From: DAOVFN01 sp964607835
Lineage (GTDB): Archaea; Aenigmatarchaeota; Aenigmatarchaeia; QMZP01
Direction: 5' to 3'
DNA length: 46,874 nucleotides
Assembly (NCBI GenBank): GCA_964607835.1
Contig: CAZSLL010000010.1
Location: 1 to 46,874, forward strand
Part shown: positions 14,750-22,116 of the stretch, one piece after another
Numbering within the stretch: the stretch's first letter is position 1
How the letters are laid out: each line of letters starts with the position of its first letter
Position numbers and translations under genes: made by a program
Notes under the pieces: model-generated
Told to the model about the DNA's origin: nothing
Seen by the model: the letters and a program-made list of their open reading frames with translations, nothing else
Databases searched by the model: none

Positions 14750-15946
14750 ATGAAATACCTGCTCGTGGTGCTTGACGGGTGCGCTGACAGGGGCAAGGGC
14801 ACGCCCTTCCAGGTGGCCAGAAAGCCCAACATAGACTCCCTTTCCCACGCGGGGAAGAACGGGATGATGGACATTGGATACACAAAAGACGTGAACTCTG
14901 ACGTGGGCTACCTCACCCTTCTCTCCTGCTACTACAGGGGGGAGTACCCGGGAAGGGGGTACATAGAGGCCCTGGGGGCGAGCATCTACCCCGGGGACGA
15001 CGACATATGCATAAGGGCCAACTTCGCCACCCTGGACTCCAGGGGCAATGTGAAAGACAGGCGGGCGGGAAGGGACGAGACCGGGCTCGAGGACATGGCC
15101 GCCCTGCTGGACGGCATGGAAATCGACAAGGTGAGGTTCACGGTCAAGAAATCATCAGGCCACAGGCTGGTCATAGTGATGTCAGGCCCGGGCCTCTCAG
15201 ACCGGGTGAAGACCAACGACCCCATGAAGACCGGGGTCCCACTGGCCCAGATAACTGCCCGCTCCTCAGGGGGGAAGCTCACGGCATCTGTGCTGAACAG
15301 GTTCTTGTACAGGGCGAACAAGACCCTGGCCGGGCACAAGGCCAACAAAAAGAGGGAGCTTCCTGCCAACACCATTCTCATAAGGAACGTGGGCAAGAAG
15401 AAGGAGGCCAAGAGCTTCGAGGAGCGCTACGGCTTGAAGGGCTGCTGCGTGGCAGGGGTCAACGTCACCAAGGGTGTGGCCAGGTTCGTGGGCATGGACG
15501 TCATGGAAGTGAAGAAAGCCAACGGCATGCCTGACACTGACCTCAAGGGAAAGAGGAAGGCCTGCATCAAGGCCCTGGGCAAGTACGATTTCGTTTTCCT
15601 GCACATCAACGGGACCGACATCCTGGCACATGACAGGGACAGGAAGGGAAAGACCGCCTTCCTGGAGAAGATTGACAGGGAGCTGGGCTTCATCATGGAG
15701 CACATGGACCTGGAGGAGAGCGTGGTGGTGGTCACGAGCGACCACAGGACAGTGAGCCTTCCCAGGGACAAGCACCCGGGCTACGAGCACACCAAGGACC
15801 CCGTGCCCATATGCATCTCAGGCGACGGCATCAAGCCCGACGGCGTCAAGAAGTTCGATGAATACTCGGCTGAGAGGGGCTCGGTCAAGCTCTCAGGAAC
15901 GGAGCTCATCCCCTACCTCCTTATGCTGACGAAGGGGCATTGCTGA
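14750..15946 (+). CDS. apgM: 2,3-bisphosphoglycerate-independent phosphoglycerate mutase, archaeal type
   Basis: The 398-residue alkaline-phosphatase-superfamily enzyme interconverts 3- and 2-phosphoglycerate. Family signatures: VVLDGCADRGKGTPF at the N-terminus with metal-binding Asp9, RKPNIDSL, NSDVGYL with the presumed phosphoryl-acceptor Ser50, GRGYIEALGASI, IRANFATLD, DRRAGRD, and C-terminal metal ligands in TSDHRTVS and KHPGYEHT. The GLKGCCVAGVNVTKGVARFVG segment is also typical. It is leaderless from a TATA box 27 nt upstream. The last 22 codons are duplicated 555 bp downstream behind an AT-rich gene, marking an insertion at its 3' end. Confidence 0.95.
   Translation: MKYLLVVLDGCADRGKGTPFQVARKPNIDSLSHAGKNGMMDIGYTKDVNSDVGYLTLLSCYYRGEYPGRGYIEALGASIYPGDDDICIRANFATLDSRGNVKDRRAGRDETGLEDMAALLDGMEIDKVRFTVKKSSGHRLVIVMSGPGLSDRVKTNDPMKTGVPLAQITARSSGGKLTASVLNRFLYRANKTLAGHKANKKRELPANTILIRNVGKKKEAKSFEERYGLKGCCVAGVNVTKGVARFVGMDVMEVKKANGMPDTDLKGKRKACIKALGKYDFVFLHINGTDILAHDRDRKGKTAFLEKIDRELGFIMEHMDLEESVVVVTSDHRTVSLPRDKHPGYEHTKDPVPICISGDGIKPDGVKKFDEYSAERGSVKLSGTELIPYLLMLTKGHC
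15880..15946 (+). repeat. Left copy of 67-bp apgM-tail direct repeat
   Basis: This is the end of the apgM gene including its stop codon. It matches 16435-16501 at 64 of 67 bases. In the apgM frame two of the three differences are synonymous (Gly GGA/GGC, Thr ACG/ACA) and one changes Val to Gly. Confidence 0.9.
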
Positions 15947-15960
15947 AGAGCAGAAATGGT

Positions 15961-16389
15961 TTATTTGTTCAGGTCTTTCCTAAAGGAGTTGTTTATCCCG
16001 ACCTTGATGCAGTTATCCAGGAAGATGCAACCCTTGCATACTGATTCTATTGTTTCATTGTTTATTCTCTCCATTGAGAGATTGAAGATGTCTTTTGCTC
16101 TTAGTATAGAGTTTGGCTCTATGTTCAGATGCTCTGCAACTATCCTATCTTGTGCTACTACCCATCTGCCAATCTCTTGGCTCTGGATGCATCCGTCCTT
16201 GTATCTGTGCGGACACTCCATGCACAGAGCGTCCAGCTCCCCGACCAGAATCTTAATCTTTGCATTCGGATTCTTTCTTATAGTGGTACAGATATTCTTC
16301 ATGTTATCTGCGAATTGCTTGTCGTATCCTCCGTGATAGAATCTGGGAATGCATGCCAAATGGTGAGCCCTTATCTCTATTGCTTCCAT
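15961..16389 (-). CDS. DUF1284-family protein (Cys-rich, possible Fe-S)
   Basis: The 142-residue protein has the DUF1284 pattern: an N-terminal RAHHLACI, YDKQFADNM, then ILVGELDALCMECPHRYKDGC. The cysteines in CMECPH...C and the later CKGCIFLDNC could bind a metal or Fe-S cluster; function is unknown. A TATA-like TAATTAAAAG (minus, 16420-16411) is centred 27 nt before the ATG, so it is probably leaderless. Codon use is AT-rich and unlike the flanking genes. It is the only gene in the cassette bounded by the apgM-tail repeats and ends 14 nt from the apgM stop, convergent to it. Confidence 0.8.
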   Translation of the reverse strand: MEAIEIRAHHLACIPRFYHGGYDKQFADNMKNICTTIRKNPNAKIKILVGELDALCMECPHRYKDGCIQSQEIGRWVVAQDRIVAEHLNIEPNSILRAKDIFNLSMERINNETIESVCKGCIFLDNCIKVGINNSFRKDLNK

Positions 16390-16434
16390 TCCATAATTTA
16401 GAAAAAAGCGCTTTTAATTATGTGACCAGCCTTT

Positions 16435-16501
16435 CTCGGGCAAGCTCTCAGGCACAGAGCTCATCCCCTACCTCCTTATGCTGACGAAGGGGCATTGCTG
16501 A
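16435..16501 (+). repeat. Right copy of 67-bp apgM-tail direct repeat
   Basis: This is a displaced copy of the last 22 codons of apgM with an intact TGA, but no start codon or upstream gene body. It ends directly before the psmA promoter region, as expected if apgM was originally adjacent to psmA. Confidence 0.9.
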
Positions 16502-16521
16502 GGAACCCAAAACCCAATAAA

Positions 16522-16531
16522 CTTATATATC
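16522..16531 (+). promoter_or_regulatory. TATA box of the psmA superoperon
   Basis: CTTATATATC lies 65 nt before the psmA ATG. The leader of about 40 nt ends in the strong ribosome binding site TAGGAGGA. Confidence 0.6.
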
Positions 16532-16595
16532 ACTAACCGCAATACAGTTGTAACGGCAACGGGCTTTTTTGGAAGCTAATAAACTAGGAGGATGT

Positions 16596-17297
16596 ATGGC
16601 ACAGCCTATTCCCCAGAACTACATGGCATATGACAGGACCATAGTGGTCTTCTCCCCAGACGGGAGGCTGCTCCAGGTGGAGTACGCCAGGCAGATGGTC
16701 AAGAACGGGGCCACATCCCTGGGCATCAAGCTCAAGGACGGGGTTCTTCTGGGCTCTGTGCGCACGCACGCGCCTCTCGCGGTAACCGACTCCTACAAGA
16801 AGATATACGAGATATCTGACAGCATAGCCGCTGTCAGCGCAGGCTCACTGGCAGACGCCAGGAACCTGGTAGACCTGGCGAGAGTAAAGGCGCAGGTGAA
16901 CATGATCACATACAGCGAACCCATTTCTGTGACTTCCCTGACAAAGGCGATATCCGACAGGAAGCACCTGGTCACCCAATATGCAGGGGTAAGGCCCTTC
17001 GGGGTCGGGCTCCTGGTGGCGGGCGTGGACAGCTCAGGGCCGAAGCTCTATGAAACAGAGCCCTCAGGGACCATGATAGAGTGGAACGCCCAGGCCATAG
17101 GAAGGGGGGCTGAGAAGGCCAGGAAGACCCTCGTATCCGGCTGGAAGGAGAGTCTTGACCTCAAGGCAGGGGCGCAACTCCTCGTCAAGGCGCTCAAGGC
17201 CGGGGAGAAGGAAGTCAAGACCGACAACATCGAGGCCGTCCTGATCAGGAAGGGCAAGGTCGAGAGGGTTTCCCTGAAGGAAGCAAAGAAGGGCTGA
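16596..17297 (+). CDS. psmA: Proteasome subunit alpha
   Basis: The 233-residue alpha subunit of the 20S core forms the gated outer rings. The N-terminal signature is complete: YDRTIVVFSPDGRLLQVEYA, then AVKNG-type MVKNGATSLGIK, and later AGVRPFGVGLLVAGVD and AIGRGAEKARKTL. There is no N-terminal catalytic Thr. The ATG at 16596 follows TAGGAGGATGT; the ORF opens earlier at 16569. It is the first gene of the conserved proteasome/exosome superoperon; the catalytic beta subunit is about 7 kb away on the other strand. Confidence 0.97.
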   Translation: MAQPIPQNYMAYDRTIVVFSPDGRLLQVEYARQMVKNGATSLGIKLKDGVLLGSVRTHAPLAVTDSYKKIYEISDSIAAVSAGSLADARNLVDLARVKAQVNMITYSEPISVTSLTKAISDRKHLVTQYAGVRPFGVGLLVAGVDSSGPKLYETEPSGTMIEWNAQAIGRGAEKARKTLVSGWKESLDLKAGAQLLVKALKAGEKEVKTDNIEAVLIRKGKVERVSLKEAKKG

Positions 17298-17327
17298 TTC
17301 TGCCATTACAAGAAACGAGGTGAAGGC

Positions 17328-18029
17328 ATGGTATCCGTGGACAAGGCAGTAGTGGCAAGGATAGAGCGCTCCGGCCAGAGGTTCGAGATAATGGTTGACC
17401 CTGACCTGGCGCTGGAGTTCAAGAAGGGGAGGCAGGTCTCCCTTGACGATGTTCTCGCAGTGCAGGAAATCTACACAGACGCCGGCCGCGGAGAGCGCGC
17501 CTCAGAGGAGGACCTCCGGAAGGCATTCCACACCACCGACCCCAAGGAGGCCGCATCCCACATCATAAGGGAGGGCGACGTCCAGATAACCACAGAGCAC
17601 CGGAGGAGGCTGGTGGAGGAAAAGACGAAAAAGCTCGCTGGCATGATATCCGCCCGGGGAGTGGACCCCAAGACCAGGCTGCCCCATCCTCCCCAGAGGA
17701 TAATCAACGCCATGGAGGAGGCAAAATTCCACGTGGACTTCAACCGCAAGGTAGAGGACCAGCTCGAGGCCGCGGTGGAGAAGATAAGCCCCGTCCTTCC
17801 CATAAGCATTGAGAGGGTGGAGGTCGAGGTAAGGATTCCACTCCAGCATGCAGGAAGGGCGAGCTCTGAGATAAGGAATATCGCCCAGCTCAAGAAAGAG
17901 GAGTGGAGGCAAGACGCCTGGGTGGGGGTCATCGAGATTCCCGCAGGCATGCAGTCCGGGGTGTATACCAAGCTCAACGAGCTCACTTCCGGGCAGGCAG
18001 AAACCAGGGTCCTGAGAAAGGGGCTCTAG
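17328..18029 (+). CDS. Ribosome maturation protein SBDS
   Basis: The 233-residue SBDS/Sdo1 family protein acts in release of the anti-association factor from the large ribosomal subunit. The N-terminal FYSH domain is residues 1-85 (VDKAVVARIERSGQRFEIMVDPDLALEFKK is split by the motif FEIMVDP). The helical domain, 90-160, has PQRIINAMEEAKFHVD, and the C-terminal ferredoxin-like domain starts near 162 (LPISIERVEVEVRIP). Length is typical for archaea. GAGGTGA lies just before the ATG. It sits 30 nt behind psmA in the usual superoperon order. Confidence 0.96.
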   Translation: MVSVDKAVVARIERSGQRFEIMVDPDLALEFKKGRQVSLDDVLAVQEIYTDAGRGERASEEDLRKAFHTTDPKEAASHIIREGDVQITTEHRRRLVEEKTKKLAGMISARGVDPKTRLPHPPQRIINAMEEAKFHVDFNRKVEDQLEAAVEKISPVLPISIERVEVEVRIPLQHAGRASSEIRNIAQLKKEEWRQDAWVGVIEIPAGMQSGVYTKLNELTSGQAETRVLRKGL

Positions 18030-18088
18030 GAAAAGCATAAAAGTAGGTAATATTAACAATCGAGATACGAGATAAGAGAGGTGTCAAC

Positions 18089-18766
18089 ATGACGGATTTG
18101 ATGAAGGATAACAGGGACTTTGTGCTCCCTGGAGAAGAGATAGTGAACAGCATCGACTACCTCCCGGGCAAGAACAGCTTCAGGGAAGGTAACTCGATAT
18201 ACTCGAAGAGGATTGGACTCGTCAACGTCAAGGGCAGGGTCATATCAGTGATTCCGCTGTCAGGCGTATACGTGCCAAGGCCAGGAGACATGGTCATAGG
18301 CAGGATCGAGGACATCCACTCAGCCGGATGGGTCATAGACATAAACTCGGTGAGCGACGCCTTCCTTCCCCTTTCAGGGGTCAGGGAGTTCATCGACACC
18401 ACCAAGACCGACCTTTCCAGGTACTACACAGTAGGTGACGTGATATACGGCAAGATAAACCACGCCAACCCCCACACCATACAGATATCCATGCAGGACC
18501 CCAGGGCCAAAAAGTTCAGGTCCGGGAGGATTGTGCCCATGAGCCCCTCCAAGGTGCCCAGGCTCATAGGAAAGGAGGGCTCGATGATAAACATGATAAA
18601 GGACGCATCGGGCTGCAGGATAAACGTGGGCCAGAACGGAATGGTCTGGTTCGAGGGCGACAACGAGGAAAAAGTAATCGAGTCCATAAGGATTATAGAG
18701 AAGGAGGCCTCCCTGGGAGGGCTGACCGAAAAGGTGTCCGCCATGCTCAGGGGAGGAGCCAGATAG
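18089..18766 (+). CDS. rrp4: Exosome RNA-binding subunit Rrp4
   Basis: The 225-residue cap subunit of the archaeal RNA exosome recruits RNA to the Rrp41/Rrp42 ring. The N-terminal region has FVLPGEEI. The S1 domain spans about residues 62-140 (PRPGDMVIGRIEDIHSAGW), and the KH domain follows from about 148 with IVPMSPSKVPRLIGKEGSMI containing the GxxG loop. Strong ribosome binding site GAGAGGTG before the ATG. A 59-nt gap after SBDS contains AAAAGTAGGTAATATTAA, a possible internal promoter. Its TAG is followed directly by the rrp41 ribosome binding site. Confidence 0.96.
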   Translation: MTDLMKDNRDFVLPGEEIVNSIDYLPGKNSFREGNSIYSKRIGLVNVKGRVISVIPLSGVYVPRPGDMVIGRIEDIHSAGWVIDINSVSDAFLPLSGVREFIDTTKTDLSRYYTVGDVIYGKINHANPHTIQISMQDPRAKKFRSGRIVPMSPSKVPRLIGKEGSMINMIKDASGCRINVGQNGMVWFEGDNEEKVIESIRIIEKEASLGGLTEKVSAMLRGGAR

Positions 18767-18775
18767 GTGATGAAC

Positions 18776-19600
18776 ATGAAAAGGAAAGATAACAGGAAGC
18801 CGGACGAGATGAGGAAGATTGAGATAAAGGCCGGGGTCATAGACCAGGCCGAGGGCTCTGCCATGGTCAAGATGGGAAGGACCATCGCCGTGGCAGCCGT
18901 GTACGGACCCAAGGAGATGCACCCCAGGAGGATGCAGAAGTCAGAGAAGGCCAGCCTAAAGACCATATACAGGATGGTTCCCTTCTCCACCACAGACAGG
19001 TGCAGGCCAGGGCCCAACAGGAGGAGCCAGGAAATCTCCATGGTCATAAGGCAGGCGCTGGAGCCCGCCGTGTTCCTGGAGGAGTTCCCAAAGACCGGGA
19101 TATACGTGTACATAAACATAATCCAGGCAGACGCGGGTACCAGGACAGCCGCAATAAACGCTGCCAGCGTGGCCCTCGCGGACGCCGGGATACCCATGAG
19201 GGACCTGGTGACGTCCGTGGCTTCAGGCAAGATTGACAAGGACTACATGCTGGACCTGGAGTACAAGGAGGAGGAGGTCACCATGGCTGACATACCCATA
19301 GCCTACATGCCAAGGCTCAAGAAGGTCACCCTCCTCCAGATGGACGGGGACATGCCCGTGAAGGACGTGGAGGCCAGCCTTCAGCTCGCAATAAAGGGCT
19401 GCGAGGAGCTCTACGACATGCAGAAGAAGGCGCTCATCGAGAGGTGGGACGCCAGGGCAGCGCAGCTCAAGGAGGCCACGGGGGCACATAAGCCCAGTGC
19501 CGTGGCAAAGGCACCGGCAGCCAAGAAGGCCGAGAGGTCTCCCCCGAAGAGAGGGGAGAAGACAGGAAACGCTAAAACCAAGAGCGAGGTGAAGAAATGA
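18776..19600 (+). CDS. rrp41: Exosome catalytic subunit Rrp41
   Basis: The 274-residue RNase PH-fold subunit carries the phosphorolytic active site of the exosome ring. Seen: KIEIKAGVIDQAEGSAMVKMG near the start, the RNA- and phosphate-binding segment RCRPGPNRRSQEIS, DAGTRTAAINAASVALADAG, and KIDKDYMLDLEYKEE with the acidic catalytic positions. The last 40 residues are a Lys/Ala/Pro-rich tail beyond the normal fold. The ATG at 18776 is chosen over the GTG 18767 and ATG 18770 because GGTGAT lies 4 nt before it, the same register as in infB and psmB. The stop overlaps rrp42 by 4 nt (ATGA). Confidence 0.95.
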   Translation: MKRKDNRKPDEMRKIEIKAGVIDQAEGSAMVKMGRTIAVAAVYGPKEMHPRRMQKSEKASLKTIYRMVPFSTTDRCRPGPNRRSQEISMVIRQALEPAVFLEEFPKTGIYVYINIIQADAGTRTAAINAASVALADAGIPMRDLVTSVASGKIDKDYMLDLEYKEEEVTMADIPIAYMPRLKKVTLLQMDGDMPVKDVEASLQLAIKGCEELYDMQKKALIERWDARAAQLKEATGAHKPSAVAKAPAAKKAERSPPKRGEKTGNAKTKSEVKK

Positions 19601-20364
19601 TACTGCAGAACCAGTACATAACGAACATGGCCCTCAAGCAGAAGAGGGTCGACGGAAGGGGCTCTGAGGATTACAGGGAAATCAAGGTAGAGCCAGGAAT
19701 ACTGGAGAAGCCCGAGGGCTGCGCCCAGGTCACCATAGGAGACACCGTGGTCATAGCAGGGGTCAAGATGGATTTCGGGACCCCCTTTTCTGACCGCCCG
19801 GGCGAGGGCGTCCTCATGGTGAACGCCGAGTTCTCGCCCATAGCCAGCCCTGAGTTCGAGTACGGGCCTCCCAGCGAGGATTCCATAGAGCTCGCCAGGG
19901 TGGTTGACAGGGGCATTCGGGAGAGCCACGCTATCGACCTCAAGAAGCTCTGCGTCGAGGAGGGCGAGAAGGTGTGGATGGTCAACGTGGACATACACGT
20001 CATGAACCACGGGGGCAACCTCATAGACGCCGCTGGCATCGCCGCAGTGTCCGCCCTCAAGGCAGCCAAGTTCCCTGAGCTGGAGGGCGACCAGATAAAC
20101 TGGGACAAGAAGACCAGCAAGAAGCTCCCTGTGGCAGAGAGCCCTGTACCCATAAGCTTTGTGAAGATAGGGGAGAGCTTCTTCATGGACCCCAGCCTCG
20201 AGGAGGAGAAGGTCATGGGCGGAAGGCTCACCGTTACCACAAAGGACAACGGGAACGTGGTGGCCATCCAGAAAGGCGGTTCAGACGCCTTCACAGAGGA
20301 CGAGATAAAGAAGGCCTTCAGGCTCGCGGAGAAGAAGGGCAAGGAGATAAGGAAGCTCCTCTGA
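19597..20364 (+). CDS. rrp42: Exosome subunit Rrp42
   Basis: The 255-residue RNase PH-fold subunit forms the hexameric ring with Rrp41 and supports its active site but lacks the catalytic acids. Seen: KRVDGRGSEDYREIKVEPGILEK at the N-terminus (family RxDGR motif), VTIGDTVVIAGVKMDFGTPF, ELARVVDRGIRES, and VDIHVMNHGGNLIDAAGIAAVSAL. Length matches archaeal Rrp42. Start overlaps the rrp41 stop, with GAGGTGA upstream, so translation is coupled. Confidence 0.96.
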   Translation: MILQNQYITNMALKQKRVDGRGSEDYREIKVEPGILEKPEGCAQVTIGDTVVIAGVKMDFGTPFSDRPGEGVLMVNAEFSPIASPEFEYGPPSEDSIELARVVDRGIRESHAIDLKKLCVEEGEKVWMVNVDIHVMNHGGNLIDAAGIAAVSALKAAKFPELEGDQINWDKKTSKKLPVAESPVPISFVKIGESFFMDPSLEEEKVMGGRLTVTTKDNGNVVAIQKGGSDAFTEDEIKKAFRLAEKKGKEIRKLL

Positions 20365-20371
20365 GCCAAAG

Positions 20372-20383
20372 GCTTAAATAAAG
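20372..20383 (+). promoter_or_regulatory. TATA box ahead of the structured rpl37ae leader
   Basis: GCTTAAATAAAG right behind the rrp42 stop would place transcription start near 20402, about 225 nt before the rpl37ae ATG, at the first predicted hairpin. Confidence 0.5.
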
Positions 20384-20399
20384 CAACCACAATTATGAG

Positions 20400-20625
20400 G
20401 TTAGGGCGCCGCGCGCCTTGGCCCTTAATGCTCACAAAGCGCGGGGCGCTGTTCGCGAGTACAGTGCCCGGTAATCAAGCAAAGTGCGAAAATCGCACCA
20501 GAGCGTATGCAGGTGTGATTAACAGTATGGAAAGGAACACCTGATAGGGCTGGAGCGCTTGCGGCTGGCGAAGCCAACCGATGGTGCAGGAATGTATGCC
20601 GCTTCGAAGAAGCGGAAGGAAAGTA
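20400..20625 (+). ncRNA. Hairpin-rich segment: untranslated leader of rpl37ae or separate RNA
   Basis: No plausible ORF fills this 226-nt gap inside an otherwise compact operon. By eye it can form a series of hairpins: 20444-20452 with 20461-20469 (9 bp including one GU), GTGCGA/TCGCAC at 20484-20498, AGGTGT/ACACCT at 20511-20542, GGCT/AGCC at 20563-20575, and CCGCTT/AAGCGG at 20599-20615 just before the start codon. A TATA box precedes it. I do not recognise RNase P RNA, SRP RNA, 5S rRNA, tRNA or a clear C/D or H/ACA guide. It may be a regulatory leader, possibly autoregulatory for L37Ae, or an independent small RNA. Confidence 0.45.
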
Positions 20626-20627
20626 GT

Positions 20628-20837
20628 ATGGCACGGACAAAGAAAGTCGGAATCGCCGGGAGATTCGGCTCCCGCTACGGAAGGAAGATAAGGCAGAGGG
20701 TGATAAAGGCAGGGACCCAGAAGAAGTTCCGCTGCCCCTCATGTACCAAGCTTACCCTCAGGCGGGAGAGCGCCGGGATATGGTCATGCTCCAAGTGCAA
20801 CATGAAGATGGCGGGCAAAGCATATAAGCCAGAGTAA
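20628..20837 (+). CDS. rpl37ae: Ribosomal protein L37Ae
   Basis: The 69-residue zinc-ribbon protein of the large subunit. Basic N-terminus MARTKKVGIAGRFGSRYG, then Cys36-x2-Cys39 (CPSC) and Cys54-x2-Cys57 (CSKC), with KMAGKAYKPE at the end, all as in the family. The ORF is open from 20559, but the ATG at 20628 gives the canonical N-terminus. It follows a hairpin-rich leader; the last hairpin ends 13 nt before the ATG and could mask the start region. It sits in the normal superoperon place after rrp42. Confidence 0.96.
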   Translation: MARTKKVGIAGRFGSRYGRKIRQRVIKAGTQKKFRCPSCTKLTLRRESAGIWSCSKCNMKMAGKAYKPE

Positions 20838-20887
20838 CACATATTGTTATACTTCGCAGGCAGTCAGCCTGAAAAGAGAGTGATGGG

Positions 20888-21025
20888 ATGTACAGATGTC
20901 TTGGGTGCGGCAAGGACGTGGAGCTTGACCTTTCCAGCGGCAGGAAGGTCATCTGCCCCTTCTGCGGATACAGGATAATCAAGAAGAAGAGGCCTGTACA
21001 GGCCAAGAAGGTCCAGGCCAGGTAA
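20888..21025 (+). CDS. rpoP: RNA polymerase subunit P (Rpb12)
   Basis: This 45-residue protein is the small zinc-binding polymerase subunit. MYRCLGCGKDVEL supplies Cys4 and Cys7, and VICPFCGYRII supplies Cys23 and Cys26, with the characteristic CPFCGYRI core and a basic tail (KKKRPVQAKK). GTGAT lies 3 nt before the ATG, in a GAGAGTGATGGG context. The gene lies between rpl37ae and the prefoldin gene, the conserved archaeal order. A TATA-like TTGTTATACTT (20846-20856) just upstream could give it an additional promoter. Confidence 0.95.
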   Translation: MYRCLGCGKDVELDLSSGRKVICPFCGYRIIKKKRPVQAKKVQAR

Positions 21026-21052
21026 TCCCGTCTTTTTTGGAGGAGGATTTCA

Positions 21053-21394
21053 ATGGACGCAGACCAGCAGCAGCTTTTGCAGAGCGCAGCGGTTCTCCAG
21101 CAGCAGCTTCAGAACGTCATGCAGCAGAAGGAGGCCCTCAGCATCCAGGTCCTGGAGATAAAGAAGGCCCTGGACGAGCTCGAGAGCAACAAGGAGAAGG
21201 ACGTCTACAAGATTGCCGGACCCATTCTCATAAGGTCCACCAAGGCCAAGGTAAGCAAGGACCTCAAGGACAGGGACGAGTCCCTGGACGTGAGGGTGAA
21301 GTCAATGGAGAAGGAGGAGAAGCGCATCAAGCTCAGGATAGAGGACCTGCGGGAGAAGCTCTCCAAGGCCTCTGGAGGAACAGGAGGGGGTTAG
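21053..21394 (+). CDS. pfdB: Prefoldin subunit beta
   Basis: The 113-residue beta-type prefoldin subunit belongs to the jellyfish-shaped holdase complex that passes unfolded proteins to the thermosome. Two long coiled-coil helices (about residues 5-48 and 70-108) flank the beta-hairpin segment DVYKIAGPILIRSTKAKV. The heptads are rich in Gln and Lys/Glu. GGAGGA lies 9 nt before the ATG. It follows rpoP in the superoperon and is separated from the UPF0147 gene by one base. Confidence 0.95.
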   Translation: MDADQQQLLQSAAVLQQQLQNVMQQKEALSIQVLEIKKALDELESNKEKDVYKIAGPILIRSTKAKVSKDLKDRDESLDVRVKSMEKEEKRIKLRIEDLREKLSKASGGTGGG

Positions 21395-21395
21395 C

Positions 21396-21641
21396 GTGGA
21401 GAATCAGATAAGCACCATGCTCGAGGAAATCATGGGGGACAGGGGAGTTCCCAGGAACATCAAGACCTCCCTGGAGGAGTCAGTGGACATACTCAACGGA
21501 AAGGACTCTGTTGAGGAGAAGGTTGCCTCCATAATATCCATCCTTGACGAGGCGTCAGGGGACCCCAACCTTTCCCTGCACGCCAGGACCAAGATATGGA
21601 ACATGGTTTCTGTGCTCGAGAGCCTCAAGCAGGGATTCTGA
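21396..21641 (+). CDS. UPF0147 family protein
   Basis: The 81-residue all-helical archaeal protein of unknown function has the family pattern: MLEEIMGDRGVPRNIKTSLEES in the first half, and SIISILDEASGDPNLSLHA with RTKIWNMVSVLE in the second. The GTG start follows the pfdB stop after one base, with GGAGGGGG upstream, so it is co-translated with prefoldin. Confidence 0.9.
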   Translation: MENQISTMLEEIMGDRGVPRNIKTSLEESVDILNGKDSVEEKVASIISILDEASGDPNLSLHARTKIWNMVSVLESLKQGF

Positions 21642-21652
21642 ATCATGCTAAT

Positions 21653-21665
21653 GCTTATAAATCTT
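21653..21665 (+). promoter_or_regulatory. TATA box of sepF
   Basis: GCTTATAAATCTT lies 54-66 nt before the sepF ATG. The leader ends in GGAGG, 7 nt from the start. Confidence 0.6.
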
Positions 21666-21718
21666 TCACCGAATAGAGTTATATCGCAGCATGCGTTTAC
21701 GCATTTGGAGGTTCTTGC

Positions 21719-22069
21719 ATGGGACTAAGGGACATGTTTTCGAAGGGCGGCGAGGAGTACGACGAGTTTGCGGGCGAGGAGTACATGGAGGTCAACCTCA
21801 TGGACGCCGAGCAGAGAAAGATGGGAAAGATCGGCATCAGGATAGAGAGCCTCGAGGAGTTCTCTGACGCTGAGAGGGTTCTCAAGCAGGTCAGGGAGGG
21901 CTCAGTCATCTTCCTCAACATCAAGACCCTGAGGGACAAGGACATGGGCGAGCTCAAGAGGGCCGTGGATAAGCTCAAGAAAGGCGTTTCTGCCAACAAC
22001 GGCGACATAGCAGGCGCAGAGCAGGACTGGCTAATACTCACTCCCCACTACGCAGCCATACACAGGTGA
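21719..22069 (+). CDS. sepF: Cell division protein SepF
   Basis: The 116-residue archaeal SepF-like (DUF552) protein is the presumed membrane tether of FtsZ. The N-terminus MGLRDMFSKGGEEYDEF is a possible short membrane-targeting helix and linker. The core domain runs from about residue 22: EYMEVNLMDAEQRK, IGIRIESLEEFSDAERVL, GSVIFLNIKTLRDKDMGELKRAVDKLK, and a final AEQDWLILTPHY. Length and pattern fit archaeal SepF. It has its own TATA box and GGAGG site. A 9-bp tandem repeat GGTGAGGCC (22065-22082) covers its stop codon. Confidence 0.88.
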   Translation: MGLRDMFSKGGEEYDEFAGEEYMEVNLMDAEQRKMGKIGIRIESLEEFSDAERVLKQVREGSVIFLNIKTLRDKDMGELKRAVDKLKKGVSANNGDIAGAEQDWLILTPHYAAIHR

Positions 22070-22082
22070 GGCCGGTGAGGCC

Positions 22083-22110
22083 CTTTCTTTAATTTTAAGG
22101 GCTTAGCCCT
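22083..22110 (+). terminator. T-rich tract and small hairpin between convergent genes
   Basis: CTTTCTTTAATTTTAA is followed by the hairpin AGGGC-TTA-GCCCT (22098-22110). It lies between the stops of sepF and the small convergent ORF and could terminate the sepF transcript. Confidence 0.4.
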
Positions 22111-22116
22111 GGCTAT

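Larger units (their letters stand above)
15947..16501. mobile_element. AT-rich DUF1284 cassette inserted behind apgM
   Basis: This 555-bp segment carries one minus-strand gene with its own promoter and ends in a second copy of the apgM 3' end. Its AT-rich composition and codons (AAT, ATT, TTG, TGT) differ sharply from neighbours that use AGG, CTC and GAG. The layout resembles site-specific integration at a gene 3' end in which the incoming DNA restores the gene and the old end is displaced. No integrase or transposase is present. Confidence 0.6.

Noticed and set aside
18424..19239. 271-codon open frame on the minus strand
   Set aside because: Antisense to rrp4 and rrp41, which are well-supported genes; a shadow of biased codons.
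19671..20435. 254-codon open frame on the minus strand
   Set aside because: Antisense to rrp42 with low-complexity Ser/Pro/Met composition.
22065..22082. Tandem GGTGAGGCC across the sepF stop as a third gene-tail cassette footprint
   Set aside because: It is only a 9-bp direct tandem with no insert between the copies; replication slippage is enough.
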